NCBI GenBank assembly: GCA_019635795.1
Contig: JAHBYV010000006.1
Span: forward strand, 106,877-170,876
DNA from: Rhizobiaceae bacterium
Lineage (GTDB): Bacteria; Pseudomonadota; Alphaproteobacteria; Rhizobiales; Rhizobiaceae
Direction of reading: 5' to 3'
DNA length: 64,000 bases
The notes under the pieces were generated by a model. That model was given only the letters and a program-made list of their open reading frames with translations. It had not been told where the DNA came from and did no database searches. The translations under genes were made by a program, and so were the position numbers. Shown here piece by piece: positions 18,734-29,303 of the stretch; position 1 is the stretch's first letter, and every line of letters starts with the position of its first letter.

Positions 18734-19228
18734 ATGGCAGGCATATCAGAACACGGCAAAGCATTTATTCTGCCCGCGCGGAAGGTTCACCTTCTCATCG
18801 TTGAGGCACGCTATCATGAAGGGCTGGCAGACGCATTGCTGGAAGGCGCAACCACTGCCATTGCAGAAGCGGGCGCGACATACGACGTTTTGACCGTTCC
18901 GGGAGCGTTGGAGGTTCCTGCTGCTATCGCATTCGCTCTGGACGGTGCGGTGGAAGGCGGCACGGTTTACGATGGCTATGTCGCACTGGGAACCGTCATT
19001 CGTGGCGATACCTACCATTTTGACATTGTGGCCAATGAGTCAAGCCGCGCGCTGATGGACCTTTCGATCCAGCAATCCCTTGCAATCGGTAACGGCATTC
19101 TCACGACCGAAAATGAAGAACAGGCATGGGTGCGCGCTCGCGTCAGCGAAGGCGATAAGGGCGGCTTTGCGGCCCGCGCAGCGTTGACGATGATCGCCCA
19201 CAAGGATCGCCTTGGAGGTGAGGCGTGA
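18734..19228 (+). CDS. ribH: 6,7-dimethyl-8-ribityllumazine synthase
   Basis: 164 residues. Key blocks are [28 protein letters not shown], the phosphate/substrate loop [19 protein letters not shown] with its catalytic His, and [13 protein letters not shown]. It joins the pyrimidine from RibD with dihydroxybutanone phosphate. RibH usually assembles as a pentamer or 60-mer shell. The ATG follows CCGGAGACCGAA. The stop overlaps the nusB GTG start. The ribBA gene is not in the window. Confidence 0.95.
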   Translation: MAGISEHGKAFILPARKVHLLIVEARYHEGLADALLEGATTAIAEAGATYDVLTVPGALEVPAAIAFALDGAVEGGTVYDGYVALGTVIRGDTYHFDIVANESSRALMDLSIQQSLAIGNGILTTENEEQAWVRARVSEGDKGGFAARAALTMIAHKDRLGGEA

Positions 19229-19716
19229 GCAGTTCTGAGCAAAAGCCCGTTCGACACGCGAACAAACGCGGTGCCGCGCGGCTGGCTGCGGTGCAGGCGC
19301 TTTACCAAATGGATGTGACGGGCAGCGGCGTGCTTGAAACAACAGCCGAATATGAGTCGTTCCGCCTTGGCAAAGAGGTTGACGGTGCTCTCTATCGAGA
19401 GGCCGACGCTCAATGGTTCCGTGATATTTTGGCGGGAGTCGTCGAAAACCAAAAGACGATAGATCCGTTCATTCGCCAATCACTGACGGAAGATTGGCCA
19501 CTTTCACGGTTGGACTCAACGCTGCGGGCAATTTTGCGCGCCGGAACTTACGAGCTGATGCGCCGCACGGATGTGCCGGTGGCGGTAATCGTTTCGGAGT
19601 ATGTGGATATTGCCAAGGCGTTCTACGAAGACGATGAACCTAAGCTGGTGAACGCGGTGCTTGACCGCGTGGCGCGCCGGGTGCGTGGCGAAGCGCGGGG
19701 CGCAAGCCCTGAATGA
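19225..19716 (+). CDS. nusB: Transcription antitermination factor NusB
   Basis: 163 residues, all-helical NusB fold: [19 protein letters not shown] at the N-terminus, then [22 protein letters not shown] and [14 protein letters not shown] near the C-terminus. NusB with NusE (S10) binds boxA RNA and supports rRNA antitermination. GTG start overlaps the ribH stop (GTGA) and its own TGA overlaps the ATG of the next gene (ATGA). The ribH-nusB link is widespread in bacteria. Confidence 0.95.
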   Translation: MSSSEQKPVRHANKRGAARLAAVQALYQMDVTGSGVLETTAEYESFRLGKEVDGALYREADAQWFRDILAGVVENQKTIDPFIRQSLTEDWPLSRLDSTLRAILRAGTYELMRRTDVPVAVIVSEYVDIAKAFYEDDEPKLVNAVLDRVARRVRGEARGASPE

Positions 19717-20915
19717 CCAATGTTCCTGCCGAAGCCAGACGTAACGCAATTGTGCTATCCGCAGCGCAAGCGATCATTGGTTCGGCTAACCCCGTTGCGC
19801 TTTCAGTCGGCGGCCTGGTTGGATACAGCCTTCTGGGCACGGACAAATCGCTGGCGACAGCGCCGGTTACGGCATTTGTTTTTGGCATGGCTATCGGTGC
19901 CTTGCCCGCCGCCGCAGCAATACGGGCGCTCGGGCAGAAAAACGGCTTCCAGACCGGCACGCTCATAACGGCGATTGGCGGCATTCTCGCAACTTTTGCC
20001 TTGATGAATTCCAATTTCTGGCTGTTCACGGTTGCGCTTGCCGCTCTCGGCGTTGGCAATTCTTTCGTGCAGCAATTCAGGTTTGCGGCAGCAGACAATG
20101 CGCCGCATGAGTTCAAGGCTCGTGCGATCTCATTTGTTCTGGCTGGCGGCGTGGTGACGGCTCTCCTCGGCCCGCAAATCGTTATTTTTACAAAAGAGCT
20201 TCTCCAGCCTGTGATGTTCGCGGGTTCCTTCGCGTCGATCATAGTTCTTGCTGCATTCGGCGCTGTCATACTTTCATTCCTGAAGCCACCGTCAAAGCGC
20301 GAGGCTGCCTCGCAAACCGCAAATCTGCCAGCAAGGCCACTGGGTGAGGTAATTTCGGAGCCAAGATTTATTGCCGCAATGATCTGCGGGGTTGGGTCAT
20401 ATGCTCTGATGAGTTTTGTGATGACCGGTGCGCCGCTGGCGATGGTCGGATGCGGCTTCTCGACTGATGAGGCGACGCTGGGCATCTCCTGGCACGTCAT
20501 GGCGATGTTCGGCCCAAGCTTCTTTACCGGGAGACTGATTCAACGGTTCGGCGCCGAGAATATTGTTGCGGTCGGTTTAGGGCTTTTGATTCTGTGCGCT
20601 GTCGTAGCGCTGTCCGGTTTGCAGCTCTGGCAGTTCTGGACTGCGTTGATCCTGCTCGGCATTGGCTGGAATTTTGGTTTCATTGGCGCTACCGCGATTG
20701 TTTCGGAAACATACAGGCCCTCCGAAAAGGCGAAGGTGCAGGGCTTTCATGACCTGGTTCTTTTCTCGACCGTTGCATTTGCATCCCTGATGTCCGGCGC
20801 AACATACAATGCCTTTGGATGGAACGTGCTGAACTGGATCGTGTTCCCGGTCTGCTTCCTTTGCCTTGCAGCGCTGGCAATCCTGGCAAAATCCCGTCGC
20901 GCCAAGACTGCCTGA
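19713..20915 (+). CDS. MFS transporter
   Basis: 400 residues with about twelve membrane segments in two six-helix halves, split near residue 200 by a charged loop ([16 protein letters not shown]). The first half has [20 protein letters not shown]. The substrate is not known. Translation is coupled to nusB through ATGA, so it is the last gene of the nrdR-rib-nusB operon. A riboflavin-related role is possible from context, but nothing in the sequence proves it. Confidence 0.85.
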   Translation: MTNVPAEARRNAIVLSAAQAIIGSANPVALSVGGLVGYSLLGTDKSLATAPVTAFVFGMAIGALPAAAAIRALGQKNGFQTGTLITAIGGILATFALMNSNFWLFTVALAALGVGNSFVQQFRFAAADNAPHEFKARAISFVLAGGVVTALLGPQIVIFTKELLQPVMFAGSFASIIVLAAFGAVILSFLKPPSKREAASQTANLPARPLGEVISEPRFIAAMICGVGSYALMSFVMTGAPLAMVGCGFSTDEATLGISWHVMAMFGPSFFTGRLIQRFGAENIVAVGLGLLILCAVVALSGLQLWQFWTALILLGIGWNFGFIGATAIVSETYRPSEKAKVQGFHDLVLFSTVAFASLMSGATYNAFGWNVLNWIVFPVCFLCLAALAILAKSRRAKTA

Positions 20916-21083
20916 CGGATTTTTTCTTTTCGCGATTTTTGCGTAGAATCACACCCATCCATTGAGCATGGCTTGACCACTCAATGAAAAGCCGCAACGA
21001 ATATACCAAGGCGAAAGCCTTAAGTAACTTCGCAGGCCCGGGGAGAGGAATCTAGGGGCCATATCCTGAGGAATGATCCGCAA

Positions 21084-23222
21084 ATGACCATGCTTTATGT
21101 AGTCATTCTCTGCGGCGTGCTGTCCATCGTTTACGCGGTCTGGGCAACCCGGTCGGTGCTCGCCGCCGACCAGGGCAACGCACGTATGCAGGAAATTTCC
21201 GCAGCCATCCGGGAGGGGGCTCAAGCGTATCTAACGCGTCAATACACAACCATTGCCGTTGTCGGCATTGTTGTCTTTCTGCTTGCCTGGTGGCTTTTGT
21301 CGGCAACGGCAGCGATCGGCTTCCTGATCGGGGCGGTGCTTTCAGGCGTCGCCGGATTTATCGGGATGCACGTTTCCGTGCGAGCCAACGTGCGCACGGC
21401 GCAGGCCGCGTCTAACAGCCTTTCGGCAGGTCTCGATATTGCATTCAAGTCGGGTGCAATTACAGGCCTACTCGTGGCTGGTCTGGCGTTGCTCGGTGTC
21501 GCGGTCTACTACTGGGTTCTGATTGGCCCGATGGGTTTTCAACCTGCTGACCGCACCGTAATCGACGCGCTGGTGGCGCTCGGGTTTGGCGCATCGCTGA
21601 TTTCCATTTTCGCCCGTTTGGGCGGCGGCATCTTCACCAAGGGTGCTGATGTTGGCGGTGATCTGGTCGGCAAGGTGGAGGCCGGTATTCCGGAAGATGA
21701 TCCGCGCAACCCCGCAACAATCGCAGACAATGTGGGTGACAATGTTGGCGATTGCGCCGGCATGGCCGCCGACCTGTTTGAAACCTACGCGGTGACAGTC
21801 GTTGCCACTATGGTGCTTGCAGCGATCTTCTTTGCAGGCAGCGCAATCCTTGGATCGGTAATGATTTATCCGCTCGCGATCTGCGGTGCGTGTATCCTGA
21901 CATCGATCGTCGGAACGTTCTTCGTCAAGCTCGGCACGAACGGTTCCATCATGGGCGCGCTGTACAAGGGCCTGATCGTTACCGGACTTCTTTCCGTGAT
22001 CGGTTTGGGTGCGGCAACGTCTCTCACAATCGGTTGGGGTGAAATAGGCGTTTCCAACGGAGTATCCGTTACCGGAACAAACCTGTTCATCTGTGGACTT
22101 GTCGGTTTGATTGTCACAGCTTTGATCGTTGTGATTACCGAATATTACACGGGGACCAACAAGCGGCCGGTCAATTCCATTGCGCAGTCTTCCGTGACCG
22201 GTCACGGCACCAATGTCATTCAGGGGCTTGCGGTGTCACTTGAATCAACCGCCCTTCCGGCGCTTGTTATCGTCGGCGGCATCATTGCGACCTACCAGTT
22301 GGCTGGCCTGTTCGGCACTGGCATTGCCGTGACGACCATGCTCGGACTTGCGGGTATGATCGTGGCGCTGGATGCGTTCGGCCCTGTTACGGACAATGCA
22401 GGCGGTATCGCCGAAATGTCCGGTATGCCGAAAGAGGTTCGCCAGTCGACGGATGCTCTGGACGCGGTGGGCAACACCACCAAGGCCGTGACGAAGGGCT
22501 ACGCCATCGGTTCTGCCGGTCTCGGTGCTTTGGTGCTGTTTGCAGCCTACAGCTACGATCTGCGGTATTTCACCGAGAATTCAGCGCAGTATCCTTACTT
22601 CGCTGATGTGGGAACTGTCTCCTTCGATCTTTCAAACCCCTACGTTGTTGCGGGCCTGATTTTCGGGGGAATGATTCCCTACCTGTTTGGCGGGATTGCC
22701 ATGACGGCAGTTGGCCGGGCAGCCGGCTCGATTGTCGAGGAAGTGCGCAAGCAGTTCCGCGAAAATCCGGGGATCATGAAAGGTACATCCAAGCCGAACT
22801 ATGCGCGGGCAGTGGACCTTTTGACCCGTGCGGCGATCAAGGAAATGGTTATTCCATCTCTGTTGCCGGTGCTTGCGCCGCTGGTCGTTTACTTTGGCGT
22901 GTTGCTGATTTCGGGCTCGAAAGCATCAGCATTCGCCGCGCTCGGCGCTTCTTTGCTGGGTGTGATCGTGAACGGACTTTTTGTCGCAATCTCCATGACC
23001 TCCGGTGGCGGAGCGTGGGACAATGCCAAGAAGTCGTTCGAGGACGGATTTACCGACAAGGATGGTGTGAAGCACCTGAAGGGATCTGAAGCGCACAAAG
23101 CTTCCGTGACGGGTGACACTGTGGGCGATCCTTATAAGGATACCGCTGGTCCGGCGGTGAACCCTGCGATCAAGATCACCAACATTGTTGCGCTGCTCTT
23201 GCTGGCTGTTCTGGCGCACTAG
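21084..23222 (+). CDS. hppA: K+-independent proton-pumping membrane pyrophosphatase
   Basis: 712 residues with about sixteen membrane helices. The pyrophosphate site is visible as [20 protein letters not shown] and [19 protein letters not shown] (about residues 190-230), and again as [16 protein letters not shown] and [17 protein letters not shown] near the C-terminus. GNTTKA at 463-468 has Lys467 at the known alanine/lysine switch, which marks the K+-independent class. The enzyme couples pyrophosphate hydrolysis to H+ export across the inner membrane. The gene stands alone, with a perfect terminator after it. A candidate -35 TTGACC lies at 20973-20978. Confidence 0.96.
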   Translation: MTMLYVVILCGVLSIVYAVWATRSVLAADQGNARMQEISAAIREGAQAYLTRQYTTIAVVGIVVFLLAWWLLSATAAIGFLIGAVLSGVAGFIGMHVSVRANVRTAQAASNSLSAGLDIAFKSGAITGLLVAGLALLGVAVYYWVLIGPMGFQPADRTVIDALVALGFGASLISIFARLGGGIFTKGADVGGDLVGKVEAGIPEDDPRNPATIADNVGDNVGDCAGMAADLFETYAVTVVATMVLAAIFFAGSAILGSVMIYPLAICGACILTSIVGTFFVKLGTNGSIMGALYKGLIVTGLLSVIGLGAATSLTIGWGEIGVSNGVSVTGTNLFICGLVGLIVTALIVVITEYYTGTNKRPVNSIAQSSVTGHGTNVIQGLAVSLESTALPALVIVGGIIATYQLAGLFGTGIAVTTMLGLAGMIVALDAFGPVTDNAGGIAEMSGMPKEVRQSTDALDAVGNTTKAVTKGYAIGSAGLGALVLFAAYSYDLRYFTENSAQYPYFADVGTVSFDLSNPYVVAGLIFGGMIPYLFGGIAMTAVGRAAGSIVEEVRKQFRENPGIMKGTSKPNYARAVDLLTRAAIKEMVIPSLLPVLAPLVVYFGVLLISGSKASAFAALGASLLGVIVNGLFVAISMTSGGGAWDNAKKSFEDGFTDKDGVKHLKGSEAHKASVTGDTVGDPYKDTAGPAVNPAIKITNIVALLLLAVLAH

Positions 23223-23241
23223 TCAGCCAAAGACGCAAAAG

Positions 23242-23272
23242 AAAACCCGCGGAATCGATTCCGCGGGTTTTT
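23242..23272. terminator. Bidirectional rho-independent terminator after hppA
   Basis: A long perfect palindrome, AAAACCCGCGGAA with TTCCGCGGGTTTT around a TCGA centre. A T run follows on both strands, serving hppA and the convergent bamE gene. Confidence 0.92.
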
Positions 23273-23291
23273 CGCAACTCGTGATTCAGGT

Positions 23292-23804
23292 TCAGCCGCC
23301 CAAAAGCGTTTTGGTCAGGTCCGTATCGTCGCCGGGTCCGGCGAGAATCTGGCCAAGGAACGTGCGGTCCTTGCCGCCCGTCGGGGTGGTGCGTGAAATG
23401 AAGTCAAACAGCTTGCCGTCCTTGAGGCCGTAATTCGCAAGCTGTGTCACGCGGTCATCAGGCCCGAAGTAAACGGCCAGAACGCGTTGATCCACCAGCT
23501 TCGGCTTTGCAAACGCAACAGAACGGCGGCGGGTCTGCGAAATGTAGTAGAACACCTCATTATCGAACGTGGCTGTCGTCGATGGGCTGCCGAGCGCCAG
23601 CAGCACCTGTTCGCGGCTCGACCCGATGGGAACCATGTCGATAGACTGCTGGTCCACGACATAGCCTTGGGTCAACGTTTCGGATGGCGTAATATCGCCA
23701 ACCATATTGTTCGTGTTGCAGCCGGAGATTATGGCCGCCCCCAGCAAACCTGCTCCCAATGCGAAGCCACGCCCAGCCGGCCTCTTCAATACCGATCCGC
23801 TCAA
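23292..23804 (-). CDS. bamE: Outer-membrane assembly lipoprotein BamE (SmpA/OmlA)
   Basis: 170 residues from a TTG at 23804, which has AGGGAG seven bases upstream; an ATG at 23840 is also in frame but would place 12 extra residues before the signal sequence. Signal peptide ends in a lipobox (IISGC, Cys29). The BamE domain shows IGSSREQVLLALGSPSTTATF and VFYYISQ. BamE is part of the BAM complex that inserts beta-barrel proteins in the outer membrane. It is divergent from the chaperone gene that follows. Confidence 0.9.
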   Translation of the reverse strand: MSGSVLKRPAGRGFALGAGLLGAAIISGCNTNNMVGDITPSETLTQGYVVDQQSIDMVPIGSSREQVLLALGSPSTTATFDNEVFYYISQTRRRSVAFAKPKLVDQRVLAVYFGPDDRVTQLANYGLKDGKLFDFISRTTPTGGKDRTFLGQILAGPGDDTDLTKTLLGG

Positions 23805-23872
23805 CCCACACTCCCTTGATGCCCAATGCACTTGCGCCATGCCGCAGAAGCGGTAAACCAGCTTTCTATCCT

Positions 23873-24463
23873 ATGCAACTGCACGAACTGCTTCAGAAGG
23901 CCTTAAAAAACGTGATCTTCCAACGCCTTTTCAACCGCGACCGGGGAAAAAACCAGGAAATCACTGGTGCCATTTATGCGGCAATCGTGGCAGCCGCGCG
24001 GCAACCGCACTTTTATTCCGATTGGGATGTGCCGGATACGCCGCTTGGCCGATTCGAGATGATGTCGATCCACATGATTCTTGTGTTGCGCCGACTCACC
24101 AAGGGCGGAAGTGCGGAAAAGGAAATAGCTCAGGAACTGACAGACAAGTTCTTTACCGAAGTGGACCACTCCTTGCGCGAACTTGGAATTGGCGACGTCG
24201 CTGTTCCCAAAAGGATCAAAAAGCTGGCCAAAATGTTCTATGGCCGAGCCGCTTCCTATGGGGTTGCGCTTGAAGCGGGAGACAAAGCTGAACTTGCGAC
24301 CGCGCTCGCGAGAAATGTGGTGCCGGGGCAGGGCGATTGGCCTTTCGGTCCGCAATTGGCGCACTATCTGGAAGAAGCCGGCAGGCTTTTGGCTGCGCAG
24401 AGCGACAGTCAGCTTCTGGCTGGAAATTTGGAGTTTCCCGTTGCCGGAGCGGCAGGAGAGTAA
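23873..24463 (+). CDS. Ubiquinol-cytochrome c chaperone family protein
   Basis: 196 residues from the ATG at 23873. Family signature (PF03981, CBP3-like): ITGAIYAAIVAAARQPHFYS, then PDTPLGRFEMMSIHMILVLRRL and KKLAKMFYGRAASYG. Members help assemble cytochrome bc1, acting on cytochrome b in mitochondria and alphaproteobacteria. The gene is divergent from bamE (68 bases between starts) and one base from the DUF177 gene, a pair common in this order. The upstream in-frame extension to 23759 overlaps bamE and is unlikely. Confidence 0.85.
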   Translation: MQLHELLQKALKNVIFQRLFNRDRGKNQEITGAIYAAIVAAARQPHFYSDWDVPDTPLGRFEMMSIHMILVLRRLTKGGSAEKEIAQELTDKFFTEVDHSLRELGIGDVAVPKRIKKLAKMFYGRAASYGVALEAGDKAELATALARNVVPGQGDWPFGPQLAHYLEEAGRLLAAQSDSQLLAGNLEFPVAGAAGE

Positions 24464-24464
24464 A

Positions 24465-25034
24465 TTGAAACACGATCAAACGGATCAGGTTGCCAGCCCG
24501 ATTTCATTTGCGGTTAACGTGGCGCGGCTACCCCAGCGTGGAATGCCGGTGGAAATCGTTGCGGACCAGGAGCAGCGCGCCGAACTTGCGCAAATCCATG
24601 GGCTTGAGCGTGTCGACGCGCTTTCGGCCACCCTAATGGTATCGCCTTGGAAGCGTAATGGCGTGAAAGTGACCGGAACCGTCACTGCTGACGTGGTACA
24701 GACCTGCGTTGTGACGCTCGAACCCTTGGAAAGCCACATTGCAGAAGATGTCGAAACGGTATTTCTTCCCGAAGATTCCAAGCTGGGCCGCGAAGGATTT
24801 GGCCTTGGTGGGGAAATTGTGATTGATGCAGAAGGGCCTGATAGCCCGGAGATTTTTTCTGGCGACACAATTGATGTAGGTGCGCTGGCAGAAGAGTTTT
24901 TCGGCCTTGGCATTGATCCGTATCCTCGCAAGCGGGGAGCTGACGTTCAACGCACGGTAGAGCCCAAGGAAATGGTACAAGAAAATGGTGGCAGTTTCGC
25001 AGACAAGTTGCGCGAAGCACTACCAAAGAAGTAA
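24465..25034 (+). CDS. DUF177 / YceD family protein
   Basis: 189 residues from a TTG at 24465 with an excellent ribosome-binding site (AGGAGAG, seven bases). Two features of the family are visible: VQTCVVTLEPLESHIAEDVETVF (the C-x-R/V-C-L-like strand region) and DTIDVGALAEEFFGLGIDPYPRK. YceD proteins are linked to 23S rRNA accumulation and usually precede rpmF-plsX; here rpmF is absent and plsX follows after 101 bases. The C-terminus ends in a lysine-rich FADKLREALPKK. Confidence 0.85.
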   Translation: MKHDQTDQVASPISFAVNVARLPQRGMPVEIVADQEQRAELAQIHGLERVDALSATLMVSPWKRNGVKVTGTVTADVVQTCVVTLEPLESHIAEDVETVFLPEDSKLGREGFGLGGEIVIDAEGPDSPEIFSGDTIDVGALAEEFFGLGIDPYPRKRGADVQRTVEPKEMVQENGGSFADKLREALPKK

Positions 25035-25135
25035 TTGGAGATTCGGCGGTTGTGCAGAAGCGTAAAAACGCTATTTTCGCGCCACTCTGGTAGACACTCT
25101 GTCTGCCGGGCATACAAGCATAAAGGTTAACCCGG

Positions 25136-26212
25136 TTGATCCGAATTTCCATCGACGCAATGGGCGGTGACCACGGTCCGCAAACCATCCTTCCGGCGCT
25201 GGAGCAGGTGGCCGGTCGACGTGGCGATGTACGTTTTCTGATATATGGCAGGGAAGAAGCAATTCGGCCCGTGCTCGAAAAGCACCCGAAGATCGCCGCT
25301 GTCAGCCAGGTTTTCCATTGTGACGTAACCGTCAAGATGGACGACAAGCCAAGCGCCGCTTTGCGCCAGGGCCGCTGGAAGTCCTCCATGTGGAGAGCTA
25401 TTGAGGCGGTCAAGACAGGCGAGGCTGATGCTTGCGTTTCCGCCGGCAATACCGGTGCCTTGATGGCAATGTCGAAGTTTTGCTTGCGCACCATGGCCAA
25501 TATTGAGCGTCCGGCAATCGCCTGCATCTGGCCAACCTTGCGTGGCGAGAGTGTCGTTCTGGACGTGGGCGCTACAATCGGGGCTGACGCGCAGCAATTA
25601 ACGGATTTCGCTATTCTCGGCGCTGCCATGGCGCGGGCGTTATTTGAACTGGAACGACCTACTGTTGGTCTTCTCAATGTTGGTGTTGAGGAGATCAAGG
25701 GGCAGGAGGAGGTCAAGGATGCGGGGCGCATGTTGAAGGCGTCCAATCTTGCCTCGCTTGACTATATCGGCTTTGTCGAGGGCGATGATATCGGCAAAGG
25801 AACGGCCGATGTGGTCGTAACAGAAGGATTTGCAGGCAATATCGCGCTGAAAACCGCAGAGGGAACGGCCAAGCAGATGGCTTCTTACCTGCGAAGCGCG
25901 ATGAGTCGCACTCTGATGGCTCGTCTTGGCTACCTTCTGGCCAAAGGCGCTTTTGACTTCCTACGCGAGAAGATGGACCCGCGCCGCTCAAACGGCGGTG
26001 TCTTTCTGGGCCTGAACGGCATTGTGGTGAAAAGCCACGGCGGAACAGATGCCGAAGGATTCGCGGCGGCCATTGAGGTCGCCTACGATATGGTTCGCAA
26101 CAGATTGCTCGACAGGATCGAGGCGGACCTTGACCTTTTCCATGCAAAATACCCGCAATCTGTTGGCCTTACGCCAGATGATGAAGCGGAAGATATAGGA
26201 ACAGACGCTTGA
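25136..26212 (+). CDS. plsX: Phosphate acyltransferase PlsX
   Basis: 358 residues. Key blocks: [12 protein letters not shown] at the start, [14 protein letters not shown] near residue 103, [15 protein letters not shown], and [16 protein letters not shown]. PlsX converts acyl-ACP to acyl phosphate for PlsY, the first step of phospholipid synthesis. The start is a TTG at 25136 with AAAGG ten bases upstream. The TGA overlaps the fabH TTG (TTGA). It is cytoplasmic and peripheral to the membrane. Confidence 0.96.
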   Translation: MIRISIDAMGGDHGPQTILPALEQVAGRRGDVRFLIYGREEAIRPVLEKHPKIAAVSQVFHCDVTVKMDDKPSAALRQGRWKSSMWRAIEAVKTGEADACVSAGNTGALMAMSKFCLRTMANIERPAIACIWPTLRGESVVLDVGATIGADAQQLTDFAILGAAMARALFELERPTVGLLNVGVEEIKGQEEVKDAGRMLKASNLASLDYIGFVEGDDIGKGTADVVVTEGFAGNIALKTAEGTAKQMASYLRSAMSRTLMARLGYLLAKGAFDFLREKMDPRRSNGGVFLGLNGIVVKSHGGTDAEGFAAAIEVAYDMVRNRLLDRIEADLDLFHAKYPQSVGLTPDDEAEDIGTDA

Positions 26213-27180
26213 TCAGATCGATTGTGCGAGCAACCGGCGCGGCTTTGCCTCGCCGCGTGATGAAGAACACCGACCTTGCGGGAGTTGTCGAGACTTCCGA
26301 CGAGTGGATCGTGCAGCGAACAGGCATTCGCCAACGTCACATTGCCAGCGACGACGAAACAACAGCCTCGCTTGGCGAGGCGGCGGCCCGCGCAGCTCTG
26401 GCAAAGGCGGGGCTGGAACCGAACGATCTGGACTTGATCATTCTGGCGACATCGACTCCCAACAACACATTCCCCGCCACAGCGGTCGAAATCCAGCAGC
26501 GTATAGGCATGACAAAAGGTTTTGCCTTTGACATGCAGGCCGTTTGCAGCGGGTTTGTGTACGCAATAACCACGGCCGATCTTTATATTCGCGGGGGCAT
26601 GGCCAAGCGCGTGCTGGTGATCGGGTCCGAAACTTTCTCCCGCATCCTCGATTGGAATGACCGCTCGACTTGCGTTCTGTTCGGTGACGGCGCCGGTGCC
26701 GTACTGCTTGAGGCCGGGGAGGGCGAAGGCAATCTCGACGACCGCGGCATAATAGCCGCGAGCTTGCGCTCGGATGGTCAACATAAGCAAAAGCTGTATG
26801 TCGATGGCGGGCCTTCAACCACCGGCACTGTGGGGCATCTGCGGATGGAAGGGCGGGAAGTGTTCAAGCACGCGGTTGGCATGATTACCGACGTGATTGA
26901 ATCAACATTCAGCCAGGCAGGTATCACAGCCGACGATCTGGATTGGTTCGTTCCGCATCAGGCGAACAGGCGCATCATTGACGCATCAGCGAAAAAACTT
27001 GGCATTGCCGACGAAAAAGTTGTCATAACCGTGGATCAGCATGGCAACACGTCGGCTGCGTCTGTGCCTCTGGCGTTGTCTGCGGCTGTTGAAGATGGGC
27101 GGATCAAGCAGGGCGATCTGGTGTTGCTTGAGGCCATGGGCGGCGGATTCACCTGGGGTGCAGTTTTGCTGCGCTGGTAA
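26209..27180 (+). CDS. fabH: Beta-ketoacyl-ACP synthase III
   Basis: 323 residues with the full Cys-His-Asn triad: C113 in [12 protein letters not shown]250 in VPHQANRRI and N280 in [11 protein letters not shown]. FabH condenses acetyl-CoA with malonyl-ACP to start fatty-acid synthesis. TTG start overlaps the plsX stop. The plsX-fabH-ihfA-merR order is conserved in Rhizobiales. Confidence 0.96.
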   Translation: MIRSIVRATGAALPRRVMKNTDLAGVVETSDEWIVQRTGIRQRHIASDDETTASLGEAAARAALAKAGLEPNDLDLIILATSTPNNTFPATAVEIQQRIGMTKGFAFDMQAVCSGFVYAITTADLYIRGGMAKRVLVIGSETFSRILDWNDRSTCVLFGDGAGAVLLEAGEGEGNLDDRGIIAASLRSDGQHKQKLYVDGGPSTTGTVGHLRMEGREVFKHAVGMITDVIESTFSQAGITADDLDWFVPHQANRRIIDASAKKLGIADEKVVITVDQHGNTSAASVPLALSAAVEDGRIKQGDLVLLEAMGGGFTWGAVLLRW

Positions 27181-27280
27181 CGATTCCTTTCAAAGCGTTA
27201 TTGACCTTGCGGATTCATTTTTCTAACGTCGCGCGGTCTCAATTTAACATGAAAATTCAGAACAATAAGGCGACGGCCCC

Positions 27281-27604
27281 ATGAGCGGTAAGACTGTCAC
27301 GCGTGCCGACCTTGCTGAAGCAGTTTACCGCAAGGTTGGACTCTCTCGCACGGAATCAGCAGAATTGGTCGAATCTGTCCTGGATGAAATCTGCGACGCG
27401 ATCGTTCGGGGCGAATCTGTGAAGTTGTCGTCATTCGCCACTTTTCAGGTGCGCGACAAGAACGAGCGTATCGGGCGTAACCCAAAAACTGGCGAGGAAG
27501 TGCCAATTCTCCCGCGCCGGGTCATGACGTTCAAGGCGTCAAATGTTTTGAAGAATCGTATCCTGCGTTCGCACAATCAGCGAAAAGCAAAGGCGGCAAA
27601 ATAG
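27281..27604 (+). CDS. ihfA: Integration host factor subunit alpha
   Basis: 107 residues of the HU/IHF fold. [22 protein letters not shown] opens the dimer helices and the DNA-bending beta arm is [19 protein letters not shown] with its intercalating proline. IHF bends DNA as an alpha/beta heterodimer; the ihfB gene is not here. The position after fabH and before a MerR gene supports ihfA over hup. A 100-base leader precedes the ATG. Confidence 0.93.
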   Translation: MSGKTVTRADLAEAVYRKVGLSRTESAELVESVLDEICDAIVRGESVKLSSFATFQVRDKNERIGRNPKTGEEVPILPRRVMTFKASNVLKNRILRSHNQRKAKAAK

Positions 27605-27704
27605 CTTCCTGTAAGCTTTCCACCGACGCTTTTGCCAGCAAGGCTTGAATATTGGCGGATAAGTCGCTGATATAGGGCTTCGATTCGTTCCACGGAGGCG
27701 CGAC

Positions 27705-28253
27705 GTGATCGACAAGAGTCCAGACGCGTTCCGAACCATAAGCGAGGTTGCGGAAGATCTTGATCTGCCGCAACACGTCCTTCGCTTTTGGGAAACGCGG
27801 TTCAACCAGATCAAGCCGATGAAGCGCGGCGGCGGTCGTCGTTACTACAGGCCGCAGGATGTGGAGCTGATCAAGGGCATTCGCTATATGCTCTACGATC
27901 AAGGCTACACTATCAAAGGCGTTCAGAAGCTGTTGAAAGAAAACGGCAATCAGTTTGTCGTGGCGTTGGGCAATGGCGATCTTGCGGCCGTTCAAGCAAT
28001 AACGCAGCGGCGACAGCACGAAGCAGCAGTTGAAGCTGCGGCAAATGACTCGCCAGCGCTGCGGCCACTGGATGACGAGCTTGTTGGCGAATCCAAGGTA
28101 AAACCCAGCAAGCGGTTCTTCGGTCTTGGAAAAGGCGAAGAGGGGCCGGTGTCCGCCGACTCAGGAAAGTTGTCGCGTGACAATCGCGCGCTACTTCAGG
28201 AAGCGTTGTTCGACCTTCTGGAATGCAAGCGACTTCTGGATCAGGTTCGCTAA
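27705..28253 (+). CDS. MerR-family transcriptional regulator
   Basis: 182 residues. N-terminal winged helix: [47 protein letters not shown], then a helical linker to about 90. The C-terminal half is a low-complexity linker with a final helix ([20 protein letters not shown]) and has no cysteine metal site. The effector is unknown. GTG start with GGAGG upstream. It is the conserved neighbour of ihfA. Confidence 0.85.
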   Translation: MIDKSPDAFRTISEVAEDLDLPQHVLRFWETRFNQIKPMKRGGGRRYYRPQDVELIKGIRYMLYDQGYTIKGVQKLLKENGNQFVVALGNGDLAAVQAITQRRQHEAAVEAAANDSPALRPLDDELVGESKVKPSKRFFGLGKGEEGPVSADSGKLSRDNRALLQEALFDLLECKRLLDQVR

Positions 28254-28348
28254 AAACCTGATTTCTGTTCATTGCGCAAAACTAATTTTGTGAATGGCTT
28301 ATTTGCGCTTGCGGTGATCGAACCGAACGGCTAAGCGTTTGCCCGGTT

Positions 28349-28425
<77 letters not shown>

Positions 28426-28607
28426 TTTTCTCCTACAGCTTTATTTTCTCGTTTGGTGAGCACGCGTGCCGTCGCGCGCATGCAGTTGTGATTTCATTCA
28501 GCCAGAATCGAGTAAACGCTCGGCTGGTATAATGTGTTATGTTTATTGTGAGTTGATTTAGACAGGCCTAATTGTATAGGCTCATATATTATCTGAATTT
28601 CGCATAT

Positions 28608-28901
28608 ATGGACTCGCCTGCTGCTGTGATACCGCCTGATGAAGACCATTTTCGAAGCTGGCTCCCGATGCTTGGCGAAAGTTCGTCTGATGCGGGGAGG
28701 GTCAAAAGGGAAAAGAATGCCATGCGTCGCACAGCTCGCCTTCTCGTTGATGGTGAGATTTGTCTCGTAGAAGTTCGTCCTTCCGGAAAGGAAAGATGGA
28801 CAGCGCAGGGCTTGTTTCAGGAGAAAGCCATTGAAGTTTCGGACGTATCAATGGCCGGAGCACTTTCAGCCTGGCGTAAAGTGGCTGGGGGCAAGCGCTA
28901 G
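28608..28901 (+). CDS. Small protein of unknown function
   Basis: 97 residues from the ATG at 28608; a TTG at 28572 is also in frame. I recognise no family. The N-terminus is acidic and proline-rich (MDSPAAVIPPDEDHF), the middle is basic (KREKNAMRRTARLL), and the C-terminal half suggests a small beta-rich domain (LLVDGEICLVEVRPSGKERW). No signal peptide is seen in the 97-residue form. It lies in an AT-richer stretch after tRNA-Pro, and the next gene follows 19 bases later. The start and the gene itself are uncertain. Confidence 0.45.
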   Translation: MDSPAAVIPPDEDHFRSWLPMLGESSSDAGRVKREKNAMRRTARLLVDGEICLVEVRPSGKERWTAQGLFQEKAIEVSDVSMAGALSAWRKVAGGKR

Positions 28902-28920
28902 AATGACGCAAAGGTACAAG

Positions 28921-29280
28921 ATGAGGAGCATCATTGCCGGGTTGATGCTAGTTACACCCGTGAGCTTTGCTGAGGCCGATGAGATCGGTAACGAATTGAG
29001 GAATGCGGACCACGCGCTCAACTCGTCGTTCAAAGAGGTTGAGAAACGCCTCGCTTCAGATACTGGTGCCAAGAACCGGCTGGTTCATGCTCAGCAAGCG
29101 TGGATCGCGTTCCGCGATGCTGAATGTGTATTTCGGTCTGGCGGGGAGGATGGAGGGAGCGTTGCCCCGACCGTCGTGGCTGCATGCAAAACCGTTCTTA
29201 CCAAAGAGCGGACGCAGCAGCTTGAAAGGTATCTGTCCTGCGAGGAGGGTGATCTTTCCTGCCCCGTTCCTGCCAACTGA
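28921..29280 (+). CDS. Exported DUF1311 / LprI-like protein
   Basis: 119 residues from the ATG at 28921, favoured by AAAGG seven bases upstream and by an immediate signal peptide (MRSIIAGLMLVTPVSFAEAD). An ATG at 28903 is the alternative. The mature part has the DUF1311 pattern: LRNADHALNSSFKEVEKRL, then LVHAQQAWIAFRDAECVF, a conserved cysteine pair and a C-terminal LERYLSC. Family members include the lysozyme-inhibitor LprI. A periplasmic location is inferred. It is convergent with the O-antigen ligase gene, 23 bases away. Confidence 0.75.
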   Translation: MRSIIAGLMLVTPVSFAEADEIGNELRNADHALNSSFKEVEKRLASDTGAKNRLVHAQQAWIAFRDAECVFRSGGEDGGSVAPTVVAACKTVLTKERTQQLERYLSCEEGDLSCPVPAN

Positions 29281-29303
29281 ACTGGTCGCGCCTCTGGACT
29301 CTG

